DNA of 20,088 bases from a virus. The notes under the pieces were generated by a model. The model ran no database searches. It was not told the DNA's origin and was given only the letters and a program-made list of their open reading frames with translations. Positions within the stretch are counted from its first letter, which is position 1. The number at the start of each line of letters is the position of its first letter. Location: IMG/VR virus record IMGVR_UViG_3300048031_000032, positions 1 to 20,088 of that record; one strand, written 5' to 3'. This document shows, piece by piece, positions 19,580-20,088 of the stretch. A program made the position numbers and the translations under genes.

Positions 19580-20043
19580 TATGCTTTTTTTACTGATTTA
19601 GAAATTGGTGATTTCATTGCTCTAAGTTTTTTAAAATCAGGTCCATCAATTTTTTTCTTGTTACCTGCTAGTGATGCAATTTTCATTTGTTTAGATGAAA
19701 GTTGTTTGTCAGCTCCACCACCAAATTTAAGACCCATTCTTCCGCCATCTTTTTTACTTTCAACTGTTTTAAACATTTTTTTTGATTCTTTATTTCTTCT
19801 TAAAATATTATCTGTTTTTTGTAATGATTTAGAACCTGAATCTCTAAGTGCTTTTTTTAAACCCGGATCAACTTTACCTGCTTTTACAACATAGGTGTCT
19901 GTAATTTTTTTAAGTTTATCAAAAGTCTCTTTATTCTTTTTTAAATTACCAACATTTGGTGTAGTACCAACAATAGTTGGTGAAGTTTTTTTACCTTTAA
20001 CTAAATTTTTAACAAAATTTACTGCTCTTACATATCCTGACAT
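19579..20043 (-). CDS. lysine-rich mini-protein with GGRMGLKFGGG motif
   Basis: A 154-aa protein with very high Lys content. N-terminal VRAVNFVKNLVKGKKTSPTI (5-24), then helices (LKKNKETFDKLKKITDTYVV) and DGGRMGLKFGGG near residue 100, followed by KQMKIASLAGNKKKIDGPDF. The GGR-x-G-x-K motif is shared with the next-but-one gene and is widespread in pelagiphage-type proteins. No membrane segment or catalytic site is seen. Ribosome-binding site GGAGG nine bases before ATG. Possible internal virion or DNA-binding protein; function unknown. Confidence 0.65.
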   Translation of the reverse strand: MSGYVRAVNFVKNLVKGKKTSPTIVGTTPNVGNLKKNKETFDKLKKITDTYVVKAGKVDPGLKKALRDSGSKSLQKTDNILRRNKESKKMFKTVESKKDGGRMGLKFGGGADKQLSSKQMKIASLAGNKKKIDGPDFKKLRAMKSPISKSVKKA

Positions 20044-20088
20044 TATTTTTTTCCTCCGTTACGAAAAATTTGTGTACCCTTTATACCA
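20043..20088 (-). CDS. C-terminal fragment of an upstream gene, cut by window edge
   Basis: Fourteen codons ending in TAA that overlaps the next ATG (TAATG). The residues are GIKGTQIFRNGGKK, a basic Gly-Gly-Lys ending like other mini-proteins here, with GGAGG of the next ribosome-binding site inside the Gly-Gly codons. Frame choice rests on this overlap and on composition; the protein cannot be identified. Confidence 0.5.
   Translation of the reverse strand, partial: GIKGTQIFRNGGKK

Overview
The window looks like a stretch of the late (virion) region of a tailed bacteriophage, probably a marine phage of an AT-rich host such as the SAR11/Pelagibacter type. The DNA is strongly AT-rich and every credible gene lies on the minus strand with gaps of a few bases or TAATG/ATGA overlaps. 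The proteins match families typical of uncultured marine and pelagiphage-like viruses: lysine-rich mini-proteins, a phage GroES, an HK97-fold capsid protein and a very large set of short tail-fibre proteins. I see no integrase, transposase, tRNA, CRISPR array or host gene. Host and phage group are inferred from protein style, not shown directly.

Reading in the direction of transcription (high to low coordinates): 20088-18042 is a chain of tiny basic proteins (about 50 to 155 aa), including ones resembling the DUF5872 and DUF6321 families, ending in a small helical protein. 18079-14675 is the head-assembly block: a GroES-like co-chaperonin, a scaffold-like protein, an unknown conserved protein, a probable decoration-type virion protein and the major capsid protein. 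14614-13224 holds two small overlapping genes, a 160-bp leader with a candidate promoter and inverted repeats, a probable virion protein and a small beta-rich protein. 13215-11062 is the neck or connector block: a P22 gp4/T7 gp11-like tail accessory protein, a second conserved virion protein, a 44-aa ORF and a second adaptor-like protein. No sheath, tube or tape-measure gene appears between the neck and the fibres, which favours a podovirus-like virion, although such genes could lie outside the window.

11039-487 is an unusually long adhesion module of about eighteen genes. It includes conserved small tail proteins, seven short fibres of C1q-like or related jelly-roll type (five share a PAF linker between anchor and head), a carbohydrate-binding-type fibre, two MAY-G-AP fibres, four small XkdW-like or otherwise chaperone-like proteins, three fibres built on clear peptide repeats (10, 22 plus 11, and 14 residues), and a glycine-rich adhesin. 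A truncated 2OG-Fe(II) oxygenase gene follows at the left edge.

The most interesting points are the tandem array of paralogous C1q-like fibres with identical 45-bp and 29-bp repeats at cassette boundaries, suggesting cassette exchange by recombination, and the GC-rich stem-loops (two with UNCG tetraloops) that bracket the head genes in an otherwise AT-rich, hairpin-poor operon. Three genes of 44, 51 and 57 codons that are easy to miss are also listed.
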